Shown here piece by piece: positions 48,325 through 56,121 of a stretch of 64,000 nt of DNA (its first letter is position 1; every line of letters starts with the position of its first letter). The notes beneath the pieces were generated by a model. It saw only the letters and a program-made list of their open reading frames with translations. It did no database searches and was not told where the DNA came from. This DNA comes from Puniceibacterium confluentis (lineage in GTDB: Bacteria > Pseudomonadota > Alphaproteobacteria > Rhodobacterales > Rhodobacteraceae). The stretch spans positions 154,502 to 218,501 of the forward strand of contig NZ_VOJI01000008.1 in assembly GCF_007923445.1 (NCBI RefSeq), written 5' to 3'. Position numbers and translations under genes: made by a program.

Positions 48325-49191
48325 TCACCAAGATACCGCCGAGGCAAAGGCGGCTTCCGCCTCGCCCCGGTTGTCGGCTGTCAGCAGACCGGAGCGGAAC
48401 ATGCCGATCTGCGCCCAGATCCGCTCGATCTGGCCTTCGGTGAATTCGTTCATCCAATCGTCATCGACATAGTTCATGTAGTTGTGGATCGGGCACAGCA
48501 CGCCAGCCGGTGCGGTCGGGCACAGGTTGTGCGGCTGGTCGGAGTCGCTGGGTTTGCCGTAGTTCGGCCCGGAATGCGCCGGGGTGTCGGCGACATCGTC
48601 ACCGGGGGGCACACAGCCACCCTGAAAGGTGTGGTACAACCCCAGCCAATGCCCCACCTCGTGCACCGCCGTGGCGCCCAGATTGTACGGCGCCGCAGTG
48701 CCACCCGGCAGGGTGCCGTCCAGCATCACGACACCGTCCATCGCCGGATCGCCTTCCATCATATATGGAAAGGTCGCCCAGCCCAGCAGCCCGCCACCCG
48801 GCGCGGCAGTGTAGAAGTTCAGGCATTTCTGCGGATCATCGACCTGGTGCAGCGTCTTGCAGTTGCGTTCGCGCAGGGATCCGTGGCCCATACGATAGAA
48901 GTCGGGGTTATCCACCTCGACCACCATGTCTTCGTCATAGGCAAAGGAAATGCCGGTGGGCGCATAGGCGGCGTTCAGCACCGCAATCTGGTCCTCGCGC
49001 TGGGTCTGGCTGATGCGGCCCTGCGCGCCGTCGGTGACGTGGATGAAATGCGTCTTGATGCACAGGGCGCGCAGGCTCGATTCCATGCGGCTCGCGGCCC
49101 GAAAGCTGTCTTCCAGCGCGCTCATCCGGGCCAGATCTCCGGTGCTCAGCTCGTGTGTCGCGCAGCGGCGGCCATAAAGTGCTTCGGTCAT
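48325..49191 (-). CDS. M43-type (pappalysin-like) zinc metallopeptidase
   Basis: A 288-aa peptidase with the metzincin motif HEVGHWLGLYH (zinc ligands His177, His181, His187; catalytic Glu178) and a Met-turn 'HNYMNYVDDDWMNEF'. Cysteines at 'CKTL', 'KCLN', 'GGCVPP' and 'NLCPT' suit disulfides, as in secreted M43 proteins. No signal peptide is visible, even upstream in frame, which is odd for the family: it may be cytoplasmic or use another export route. It lies in a leftward operon with tyrosinase, so tyrosinase maturation is a plausible role. Confidence 0.85.
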   Translation of the reverse strand: MTEALYGRRCATHELSTGDLARMSALEDSFRAASRMESSLRALCIKTHFIHVTDGAQGRISQTQREDQIAVLNAAYAPTGISFAYDEDMVVEVDNPDFYRMGHGSLRERNCKTLHQVDDPQKCLNFYTAAPGGGLLGWATFPYMMEGDPAMDGVVMLDGTLPGGTAAPYNLGATAVHEVGHWLGLYHTFQGGCVPPGDDVADTPAHSGPNYGKPSDSDQPHNLCPTAPAGVLCPIHNYMNYVDDDWMNEFTEGQIERIWAQIGMFRSGLLTADNRGEAEAAFASAVSW

Positions 49192-49252
49192 TGTGATCTC
49201 CTTTGAATGGTCTTGCTAAAATTCAGGCCAATGGCCCGGCGAAGTCGCAGGA

Positions 49253-49771
49253 CTAGCGCGCGTCCCGCAGAAGCAGACTGGCGGCGGCAAAACCGATCCG
49301 CCCGCCGGTTGCACCGATGGGCACAACCCGCAGACACAGCCTTCCCGCGGCGAGAGCGGCCACAACCGCAGGGGCATCGAGCGTGACAACATAGGTGCCC
49401 ACCGCCGCGCGGCCCGTGGCGTCCGGGACCGGCGTGGGAAAGAACGCCGCGCTGCCAATCGGTTCGGACTCGGGCCCGGCCGTGTCGGACAAGCCGCGCG
49501 ATGCACTCAGGAACACCCGCAACCCCGTAATTCCGTCACCCTGAACGACAACATCGCGCAGGGTCAGGCTCAGCCGATCCAGGCTGGCCAAGCTGTCCGG
49601 CGCAGGTTCCGGTTTCGGCACCAGAAGCCTGACCACCGGCAAGGGCTCGGGTGCGGCCCCAAGAGTGATCTCGACCTCCGAGGCATGTCCCGTTCCCGAC
49701 CAGAACAGCACCGCGATCGAGCACAGGAGCGCCCTAGCCCAGGCTCTGCAGAACGATCTCGACTGTTCCAT
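49253..49771 (-). CDS. Exported protein resembling a free-standing tyrosinase C-terminal domain
   Basis: A 172-aa protein. The ATG at 49771 lies inside the tyrosinase gene (38-base overlap), followed by a signal peptide (basic start, hydrophobic core 'ALLCSIAVLFWSG', cleavage after 'GHA' or 'HAS'). The mature part has 'LSLTLRDVVVQGDGITGLRVFL' and 'PIGSAAFFP', which parallel 'RLVIRGLLPP...FRVFL' and 'YVGSGAFFL' in the last 150 residues of the adjacent tyrosinase. I read it as an extra copy of that beta-sandwich domain. In other tyrosinases this domain covers the copper site. Function here is inferred. Confidence 0.7.
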   Translation of the reverse strand: MEQSRSFCRAWARALLCSIAVLFWSGTGHASEVEITLGAAPEPLPVVRLLVPKPEPAPDSLASLDRLSLTLRDVVVQGDGITGLRVFLSASRGLSDTAGPESEPIGSAAFFPTPVPDATGRAAVGTYVVTLDAPAVVAALAAGRLCLRVVPIGATGGRIGFAAASLLLRDAR

Positions 49772-51188
49772 CAATCTCCAGTTCCGCCCCGCTGCCATCC
49801 GGAGCCAGTGCGATGATCTGCGGCCGCAGGGTTTCGTCGACAGGGCGGCCGGCTCGGGCCAGCGCGTCCAGAGTAGCGGCAAGATCGAACTGATAGTCGC
49901 TGCCGTGCCGGGCCGCATGATCGCTTGCCAGAAAGAACGCGCCCGAACCTACATAATGGGGATCGTTGGGCGGCGTTTCCACCGACAGGTAGTCACAATT
50001 CAGAAACACGCGGAACGTGGTCTGCCTGTCTTCGGGCGGCAGCAGCCCCCGGATCACCAGACGCGCGGTCTGCAACCGGGCGGGCAAGGCGACACGCTGC
50101 GCCGGGTTGCGCGCCAGATCCCGCAGCCGACCCAGCTGCGCCACCGCTCCCAGCCGGTCGGCATCCGCTGTAACGCGTGCGCCCAGGAACTCTCCGGCTG
50201 CGGCGCGTTGTGTCAGGGCGGTGCTGACGGTCTCGGCCAGTTCCGCGCGCGGGGCAAAGCTGCGCGCGGCCACCAGCACATTCGACTGCGGCGTCGGTTC
50301 CAGCCGGTCATAGTCGTAGTTCAGCGACGCGGTTGTGTAGATGTCCTGCACGGTAAAGGCGCGCGGCGCGCCGGTGCGGTCGACAAACTGGCTGGGGTTC
50401 ACCGTCCCGCCCCGGTCCGGCTGATCCGGGGCAAAGGTAAAGGCGGCCAGATCCGGATCGGCGCTGTTGGCATTGCCGGCCGCATTCCAGCTGGCCCAGA
50501 TCCGGTCGATGTTGCAATGATGCAGCCAGAAGATCGGGTCGAGCGGCGAAAGAAAGCTCTGCATGTCGCCGCCGATGGTGCCGTGCACGCTGTTGTGCGG
50601 CGAACCCTCGAGTTGCGTGGTGCCGCCGCCGGTGCCGCCGAAGGGTGCCGAGGCCTTGAGGCTGCCGAAATCCTCGAAGTCGGTTTTCTCCATGATCACT
50701 TCGATCACGTCCAGCCCGACGAATTCCGCAGTCATGTTGGTGCTGGCCGTTGCGGTGCGCGGATGGTTCAGCGCATTGCCGCTGCCCCAGAACGGCGCCG
50801 GGATCTGCGGATTGCGGCTCCAGTCCCAGTAGGGCAGCACAAAGCTGTCGTCGCCGGAAAGGCCGCGGATCACCTCTTCGAATTGCGCAAGGTACGCCCG
50901 GTGCCAGGGCAGAAAGAACCAGTTGCCGTGCGGGCAGTACCCGAGGTGGATGCGGGCCTGATGCGCCCAGGACCGGGGGTCGGTGTCGGGCAGCGCCTGC
51001 ATCGCGGCAACGGTTTCACGATAGGTGGTGATCACCGGATCGTCGGGTGCCAGCGTGTTCACGTCCTGTCGGATCAGCGCGCCGGATCCATAGGCCGGCT
51101 GAGCCAATACCGCCCCTGCCCTGCTGAGCATACCTGCGGCGGCCAGTCCGGCGGACAGACCCATCAATGAGCGTCTCGTGGTCAACAT
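49734..51188 (-). CDS. Tat-exported tyrosinase (type-3 copper oxidase)
   Basis: A 484-aa copper oxidase hydroxylating or oxidising phenols to quinones. It begins with a Tat signal (TTRRSLMGLSAG, twin Arg at 5-6) and a likely cleavage after 'GAVLA', so it is exported folded. Copper A histidines lie in 'WAHQARIHLG' and 'FFLPWHRAYL'; copper B histidines in 'SPHNSVHGTIGG' and 'DPIFWLHHCNIDRIW'. The C-terminal part (from about residue 350) is the beta-sandwich domain 'RLVIRGLLPP...FRVFLNC'. First gene of a four-gene leftward operon. Confidence 0.94.
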   Translation of the reverse strand: MLTTRRSLMGLSAGLAAAGMLSRAGAVLAQPAYGSGALIRQDVNTLAPDDPVITTYRETVAAMQALPDTDPRSWAHQARIHLGYCPHGNWFFLPWHRAYLAQFEEVIRGLSGDDSFVLPYWDWSRNPQIPAPFWGSGNALNHPRTATASTNMTAEFVGLDVIEVIMEKTDFEDFGSLKASAPFGGTGGGTTQLEGSPHNSVHGTIGGDMQSFLSPLDPIFWLHHCNIDRIWASWNAAGNANSADPDLAAFTFAPDQPDRGGTVNPSQFVDRTGAPRAFTVQDIYTTASLNYDYDRLEPTPQSNVLVAARSFAPRAELAETVSTALTQRAAAGEFLGARVTADADRLGAVAQLGRLRDLARNPAQRVALPARLQTARLVIRGLLPPEDRQTTFRVFLNCDYLSVETPPNDPHYVGSGAFFLASDHAARHGSDYQFDLAATLDALARAGRPVDETLRPQIIALAPDGSGAELEIDGTVEIVLQSLG

Positions 51189-51757
51189 GATTTTTCTCCA
51201 ATAGCTGTCCGAAATGTCCGCGTCGCCTCACCCGAAAGGTGGCGGAGCTTTTGGTGCCGCGCGCACCGACTGCGGGCCGCCCTGCGGGTGCGCCTGTGTC
51301 GTTCAGTGCTGACAATCCGAAACCGGACATGAGCGGCCCCCCGGACCGTCTGAGCCTGCCATCAACGCAGATCCGTGCCAAAATGGGCGCGGGCCAATGG
51401 CGGCTTTGAATCACTCGATTACTACCTTAAGTAGAGCACAAAATCGCCATTTCGCATAGAGCAAAATTTTGCCCGGCAGTATCGGAGCGCATTTTGAACA
51501 GGGCCTATCGCGACCGGAGGCGCGGGCAAAACATGGCCTTTCTTGCGATCCGACGCTGATCTGCCGCGCTGTGCCTGATCTCCCCGGGATTCAGTTCGCG
51601 CGGATCAGGTGGCGGCAACACAGGAGCGCCGAGGCCGGAGTTTGATCGCTTGGGATTTTGTCGCATTCCGCGGGTTTCTCGCCGCATGCCCGCTATGGTT
51701 TGCCCGATCACAGGCGTAACACTGCCCGCAACGCCCCTGACCAGACAGAGTTATGCC
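51189..51757. other. Intergenic region between tyrosinase operon and purU-2
   Basis: A 569-base divergent region without a credible gene. An AT-rich patch (about 51415-51480) contains a perfect 12-bp palindrome GCAAAATTTTGC (51461-51472) and CTAC-N5-GTAG nearby. It is the most likely promoter zone for the tyrosinase operon. The remaining frames look like shadows. Confidence 0.4.
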
Positions 51758-52642
51758 ATGTCCAAATACTGCCTCACGGTTACCTGCCCCTCAACGCGCG
51801 GGATCGTGGCCACGATTTCAAGCTATCTTGCAGCGAATGGCTGCAACATCACCGACAGTTCGCAATTCGACGATCTTGCAACCGACCGCTTTTTCATGCG
51901 GATGAGTTTTGTGCCCGAGACGGGCGCAACGCTGCAGGAGTTGCACGACGGTCTCTCCGAGGCGGCCGCGAAATTTGACATGACCTACGGGTTTCATGAC
52001 GAACGCCGCAAGGAAAAGGTCGTGGTCATGGTGTCGCGCTTCGGCCACTGCCTGAACGATCTGCTGTACCGCTCGCGGATCGGCGCCCTGCCGATCGAGA
52101 TTGTCGGCGTGATTTCAAACCACATGGATTATCAGAAGGTGGTGGTGAATCAGGACATCCCCTTCCACTGCATCAAGGTGACAAAGGAAAACAAACCCCA
52201 CGCCGAAGCGCAGATCCTGCAGGTGGTCGAAGAGACCGGGGCGGAACTGATCGTGCTGGCGCGGTACATGCAGATCCTGTCGGATGCGATGTGCCGCAAG
52301 ATGTCCGGACGCATCATCAACATCCACCATTCGTTCCTGCCCTCCTTCAAGGGGGCCAACCCCTACAAGCAAGCGCATGAAAAGGGCGTCAAGCTGATTG
52401 GCGCGACCTCGCATTATGTGACCACCGATCTGGATGAAGGTCCGATCATCGAACAGGACACGGTGCGTGTCACCCACGCCCAGAGCCCCGAGGACTATGT
52501 CTCGCTTGGCCGCGATGTCGAAGCGCAGGTCCTGTCCCGTGCGGTGCACGCCCATGTGCACAAACGGGTGTTTCTGAACGGCGACAAGACGGTGGTCTTT
52601 CCGGCAGCGGCGGGATCCTTTGCGTCCGAACGGATGGGCTGA
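51758..52642 (+). CDS. purU: Formyltetrahydrofolate deformylase 2
   Basis: A 294-aa enzyme of the same length and very high similarity to the copy at 28228: ACT domain 'RGIVATISSYLAANGCNITDSSQFDD', catalytic 'NIHHSFLPSFKGANPY', 'DLDEGPIIEQD' and the same 'GSFASERMG' C-terminus. The start at 51758 gives the family N-terminus (MSKYCLTVTCPS). It is a lone gene between the tyrosinase operon and the transposase remnant, so it is probably the housekeeping or a recently duplicated copy. Confidence 0.95.
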   Translation: MSKYCLTVTCPSTRGIVATISSYLAANGCNITDSSQFDDLATDRFFMRMSFVPETGATLQELHDGLSEAAAKFDMTYGFHDERRKEKVVVMVSRFGHCLNDLLYRSRIGALPIEIVGVISNHMDYQKVVVNQDIPFHCIKVTKENKPHAEAQILQVVEETGAELIVLARYMQILSDAMCRKMSGRIINIHHSFLPSFKGANPYKQAHEKGVKLIGATSHYVTTDLDEGPIIEQDTVRVTHAQSPEDYVSLGRDVEAQVLSRAVHAHVHKRVFLNGDKTVVFPAAAGSFASERMG

Positions 52643-52744
52643 CACCTCTCAGGCGCGCCCCGCTCATCCGACCGCTGAACCTGCCGACAATGTCGCGGAT
52701 GCGGGAAGAGACGCCACCCTCCGTGTGACAACGGCGGGGTGGCG

Positions 52745-53017
52745 ATGTGCGGGGCGAACTGGATCGGCCGTTGACCGCTCAACCATGTCGGCGGTGAAGA
52801 CGACATCCCCGCCAAACACCCCTGGAAGATCCGGCAGGTCGTGGTGGACGCTCTGCCCGGGCCCGAGGCCGGGTACGCGGCGCTCTGCCCGGATTTCAAT
52901 CACTGCACCATCGCAAGGGAACGGCGGCCACGGGTCGGCCTGAACCGGAGTCCGTTTCGCTTCGTTGCGGCGGGCGTTGACGCAACCGGCGCCGGGACGG
53001 CTCACGTCTTCAAATAA
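52745..53017 (+). pseudogene. Remnant of an IS5-type transposase N-terminus
   Basis: In one frame (stop at codon 10) the segment 'DIPAKHPWKIRQVVVDAL', then 'YAAL' and 'CTIARERRPRV', parallels the N-terminal 'RIPAxHPLRxIRxVVDxAL...LYxxxGRPSIxPERLLRA' of IS5-superfamily transposases. There is no catalytic domain; the frame ends with TAA at 53015-53017. It is a short, broken fossil, not a functional element. No flanking inverted repeats were found by eye. Confidence 0.55.
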
Positions 53018-53032
53018 CGCGTCTTGATATAT

Positions 53033-53046
53033 ACTAATATTTTAGT
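53033..53046. promoter_or_regulatory. Palindrome in the promoter region of the GntR gene
   Basis: ACTAA-N4-TTAGT (53033-53046) lies in a short AT-rich patch containing TTGATA and TATACTAAT-like promoter elements, 75 bases before the GntR-family gene. It may be its autoregulatory operator. Confidence 0.35.
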
Positions 53047-53120
53047 TACGCATTGGCTCAACGGTCTGGTCGTGCCGCAGTCAGGGCCAGAACAGCATTT
53101 GGCATCAGCAAGGGGCAGGC

Positions 53121-53834
53121 ATGGACTTACCGCACAGGGAGATGCGCGAACTCGGCCGGGCCGCCGCTTCGGCGCCTCGGCCATCGGCATCGTCGGGTAT
53201 CTACGATGAACTGCGTCAGCGCATCCTGTCGCTGGAGCTGCCGCCGGGTACGAGCTTGCTGCGCACCGAGCTCGCCAGACAGTTCGATGTCAGCGTGACC
53301 CCCCTGCGCGACGCGCTGCAAAGGCTCGAGGCGGACGGGCTGGTCAAGATCTACCCGCAATCGCGCACCGTGGTGACCCGGATCGACACCGATCTGGTCC
53401 ACGAGGGCAACTTCCTGCGTCGGGCACTGGAGACCGAGGTGATAGGCCGTCTCGCCGCCGACGGCGCAGCGGACACGATCGACCGGGCCCGGTCGGTCGT
53501 CGGGCTACAGAAGCAGATCGGCGACGACGCCACCCAGCTGCGTCTGTTTCAGGAACTCGACGATCATTTCCACCGGACGCTGTTTGATGGCATCGGCAGG
53601 ATTGCCATGCATGATCTGATCCGGTCCCGCTCTGGCCACCTCGACCGGGTCCGGCGGCTGCAACGCCATTCACCCGAAAAGATCCGCGCGATCATCGAGG
53701 GGCACCTGCAGATCCTGGAGGCCATCGAGGCCCGGGACGTGCGCGCGGCCGTCGCGACGATCCGCGCGCATCTGCACCGGGAGCCGGATTGGGTCGATGA
53801 ATTCCGCGACCAGCACAGGGATTATTTCGCCTGA
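53121..53834 (+). CDS. GntR-family regulator, FadR/VanR subgroup
   Basis: A 237-aa regulator. The winged-helix domain (about residues 22-90) has 'GIYDELRQRILSLELPPGTSLLRTELARQFDVSVTPLRDALQRLEADGLV', only partly quoted here as family hallmark; the FCD-type helical effector domain follows ('DLVHEGNFLRRALE', 'LFQELDDHFHRTLF', 'GHLQILEAIEARD'), with acidic/His residues that bind a metal and a carboxylate ligand. AGGGGC precedes the ATG. It stands directly upstream of the DapA-family gene and probably controls it and the tartrate block. Confidence 0.88.
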   Translation: MDLPHREMRELGRAAASAPRPSASSGIYDELRQRILSLELPPGTSLLRTELARQFDVSVTPLRDALQRLEADGLVKIYPQSRTVVTRIDTDLVHEGNFLRRALETEVIGRLAADGAADTIDRARSVVGLQKQIGDDATQLRLFQELDDHFHRTLFDGIGRIAMHDLIRSRSGHLDRVRRLQRHSPEKIRAIIEGHLQILEAIEARDVRAAVATIRAHLHREPDWVDEFRDQHRDYFA

Positions 53835-53907
53835 GCCGCCCCTGACGCACGCCCCCAGACCGAAATCCAACCAAAACGCAGGGCGCAGACCCTGCGAAGG
53901 AGAGATC

Positions 53908-54804
53908 ATGTCCGAAACCACCCAAGGCCTTCACGTCGTCGCGCAGACGCCTTTCCATCCCGACGGCGCCATCGATCATGACAGCATCGCCAGCCTTTCC
54001 GAGTTCTACTATCACCACGGTGCACGCGGGCTTACCGTGCTCGGTTTCAGCGGCGAGTCACAGACGCTGACGCCAGACGAATCCGTCGCGGTTGCCGCCT
54101 CCTACGTCGCAGCCAGCAAGGGGCGCGCGATCTTTGCCGGTGTGTCCTCGCCCAATCTTGCGATCCTGTCCGAGGTCGCGGCCCAGGTCATGGCCGAGCG
54201 CGCGCGGGGCGTGATGATCGCGCCCGCCGCATCCGCCCGCACCGATGAAGCCCTGTTCGCGTATTTCGACGCGGTCTTCTCACGGATTGGCGACGTGCCC
54301 ACGGTGCTGCAGGATTTCCCGGCAGCCACCGGGGTGCAGATGTCCGTTCCGGCCATGGCACGGCTCGTCGCGTTGTTTCCCCAGATCACCGTGATCAAGG
54401 AAGAGGACATGCCAAGCGCGCGCAAGGTCGCCGCGCTGCGCCAAGCGCTGCCCGCTCATGTGCGTGTGCTCACCGGCAACAACGGGCTCTATCTGCCACA
54501 AGAGCTTGCGCGCGGGGCGGATGGGCCAATGGCGGGCTTTTCCTATCCGGAGATGCTGTCATCTGTGGACCGGCTCCTGCGCGAAGAGGGTGACACGGCG
54601 GCCGCGCACGCGGTGTTCAACCGCTACCTGCCGCTTCTGAAGCACGAGGCGCAGGGCGCCCTCGGGATTGCGCTTCGCAAGGAAACCATGCGCCGCCGCG
54701 GCGCGCTGGCCTCGGCCACGATGCGCGCGGCGGGCGGCAGGCTCGACGATGCGGACATTGCCGAACTCGATTCAATCCTGTCGCACATGGATCTGCCGGA
54801 ATAA
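53908..54804 (+). CDS. Dihydrodipicolinate synthase/N-acetylneuraminate lyase family protein
   Basis: A 298-aa TIM-barrel class I aldolase/dehydratase homologue; GAAGGAG precedes the ATG at 53908. The Schiff-base lysine is recognisable in 'ITVIKEEDMPS' and the substrate loop in 'GFSGESQTLT'. The usual catalytic Tyr in the 'YNxP' motif is replaced: the segment reads LQDFPAATG. This makes a true DapA role unlikely; a keto-acid (for example tartrate- or sugar-acid-derived) aldolase or dehydratase is more plausible. Confidence 0.82.
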   Translation: MSETTQGLHVVAQTPFHPDGAIDHDSIASLSEFYYHHGARGLTVLGFSGESQTLTPDESVAVAASYVAASKGRAIFAGVSSPNLAILSEVAAQVMAERARGVMIAPAASARTDEALFAYFDAVFSRIGDVPTVLQDFPAATGVQMSVPAMARLVALFPQITVIKEEDMPSARKVAALRQALPAHVRVLTGNNGLYLPQELARGADGPMAGFSYPEMLSSVDRLLREEGDTAAAHAVFNRYLPLLKHEAQGALGIALRKETMRRRGALASATMRAAGGRLDDADIAELDSILSHMDLPE

Positions 54805-54817
54805 GTCCACGGTCCCC

Positions 54818-54907
54818 GAAGAACGGCCCCGGACGGGTGTGCCCGCTGCACAAGGCACCCGGTTTTGGCACGGGCGCCTTGAGGTCTGCCCATCGGGGCC
54901 GTTCTTC
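54818..54907. repeat. Large nested inverted repeat between convergent genes
   Basis: A perfect 14-bp outer inverted repeat, GAAGAACGGCCCCG (54818-54831) against CGGGGCCGTTCTTC (54894-54907). Inside it is a 10-bp hairpin, AAGGCACCCG (54852-54861) against CGGGCGCCTT (54871-54880), with one mismatch. It sits between the DapA-family stop (54804) and the opposed dehydrogenase stop (55038). It could be a bidirectional terminator or a structured RNA; a short pyrimidine stretch follows on the plus strand but no U-run. Confidence 0.65.
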
Positions 54908-55037
54908 CTCTCCCAGCGCCGATCAGTGCGTAGGCCGGCCCTCTGGAATACCGGGACAGTCCGGCTGATGCCGTCCCCGCCCGCTGGCCGTTTCGGCAGC
55001 CCAGTTGGCCGCATCCTCCGGCGCCCCGTGCAGAGCC

Positions 55038-56111
55038 TCACCTGAGTGCATCGGCGACCGCCGTGCCGCAGGTCACCGTATCCGCCGTCCCGCCAAGGTC
55101 TCGCGTGCGCAGCGACGGCTCAGCCAGAACCCGTTCGATTGCCGCGACAATGTCGGCCGAAGCTTCGGCATGGCCCAGATGGTCCAGCATCATCGCGCCC
55201 GCCCAGATCTGGCCGATCGGATTGGCGCACCCTTGCCCCGCGATATCCGGGGCCGAGCCATGCACCGGCTCGAAGAGCGAGGGGAACGCGCGTTCCGGAT
55301 TGATATTCGCCGACGGCGCAATGCCGATGGTGCCGGTGCAGGCGGGGCCAAGGTCCGACAGGATGTCGCCAAAGAGGTTCGACGCCACAACCACGTCGAA
55401 CCGGTCCGGATTCAGGACGAAATGCGCTGTCAGGATGTCGATGTGATACTTGTCGACACTGACGCCGGGATAGTCCCTTGCCATCTCTGCCACCCGTTCA
55501 TCCCAATAGGGCATGGTGATCGAAATGCCGTTGGATTTGGTGGCCGAGGTCAGCCTGGCCCGCGGCCGTTTCGCGGCCAGCTCGAAGGCATATTTCAGCA
55601 CCCGGTCCACGCCGATCCGGCTCATCACCGTTTCCTGCATCACGATTTCACGCGGGGTGCCCTCGAACATCTTGCCGCCGATCGAGGAATACTCGCCTTC
55701 GGTGTTTTCGCGGACGATCCACATGTCGATGTCGCCCGGTTGACGCGCCGCGAGTGGGCTGGGCACGCCCGGCATCAACCGCGCGGGACGCAGGCTGATA
55801 TACTGGTCGAACTGCCGGCGAAACTGGATCAGCGACCCCCAGAGCGAGATGTGATCCGGGACGGTGTCCGGCCAGCCGACCGCCCCGAAGAACAACGCGT
55901 CATGGTGACCGATCCGGGACTTCCAGTCGTCGGGCATCATCTGCCCGTGGGTCTGGTAATAGTCACAGGACGCAAAGTCGAACGCATCGAACCGCACGTC
56001 GATGTTGTGGCGCCTTACGGCGGCCTCGATCACCCGGATGCCTTCGGGCACCACTTCCTTGCCGATCCCGTCCCCGGGAATGACGGCGATGTTCACGTGA
56101 TTACTTGGCAT
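55038..56111 (-). CDS. Tartrate dehydrogenase/D-malate dehydrogenase-like enzyme (isopropylmalate dehydrogenase family) 1
   Basis: A 357-aa NAD- and divalent-metal-dependent beta-decarboxylating dehydrogenase. 'VIPGDGIGKEVVPEGIRVI' and 'DHISLWGSLIQFRRQFDQYISLRPARLMPG' are family landmarks, and 'IVRENTEGEYSSIGGKMFEG' with 'NLFGDILSDLGPACTG' marks the tartrate/D-malate subgroup. Length fits TtuC/DmlA. Overlap-free, 10 bases after a second paralogue. Neighbouring TctA/TctC transporter, D-tartrate dehydratase and a DmlR-like regulator support a tartrate or malate substrate. Confidence 0.88.
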   Translation of the reverse strand: MPSNHVNIAVIPGDGIGKEVVPEGIRVIEAAVRRHNIDVRFDAFDFASCDYYQTHGQMMPDDWKSRIGHHDALFFGAVGWPDTVPDHISLWGSLIQFRRQFDQYISLRPARLMPGVPSPLAARQPGDIDMWIVRENTEGEYSSIGGKMFEGTPREIVMQETVMSRIGVDRVLKYAFELAAKRPRARLTSATKSNGISITMPYWDERVAEMARDYPGVSVDKYHIDILTAHFVLNPDRFDVVVASNLFGDILSDLGPACTGTIGIAPSANINPERAFPSLFEPVHGSAPDIAGQGCANPIGQIWAGAMMLDHLGHAEASADIVAAIERVLAEPSLRTRDLGGTADTVTCGTAVADALR

Positions 56112-56121
56112 TTTTTGTCTC

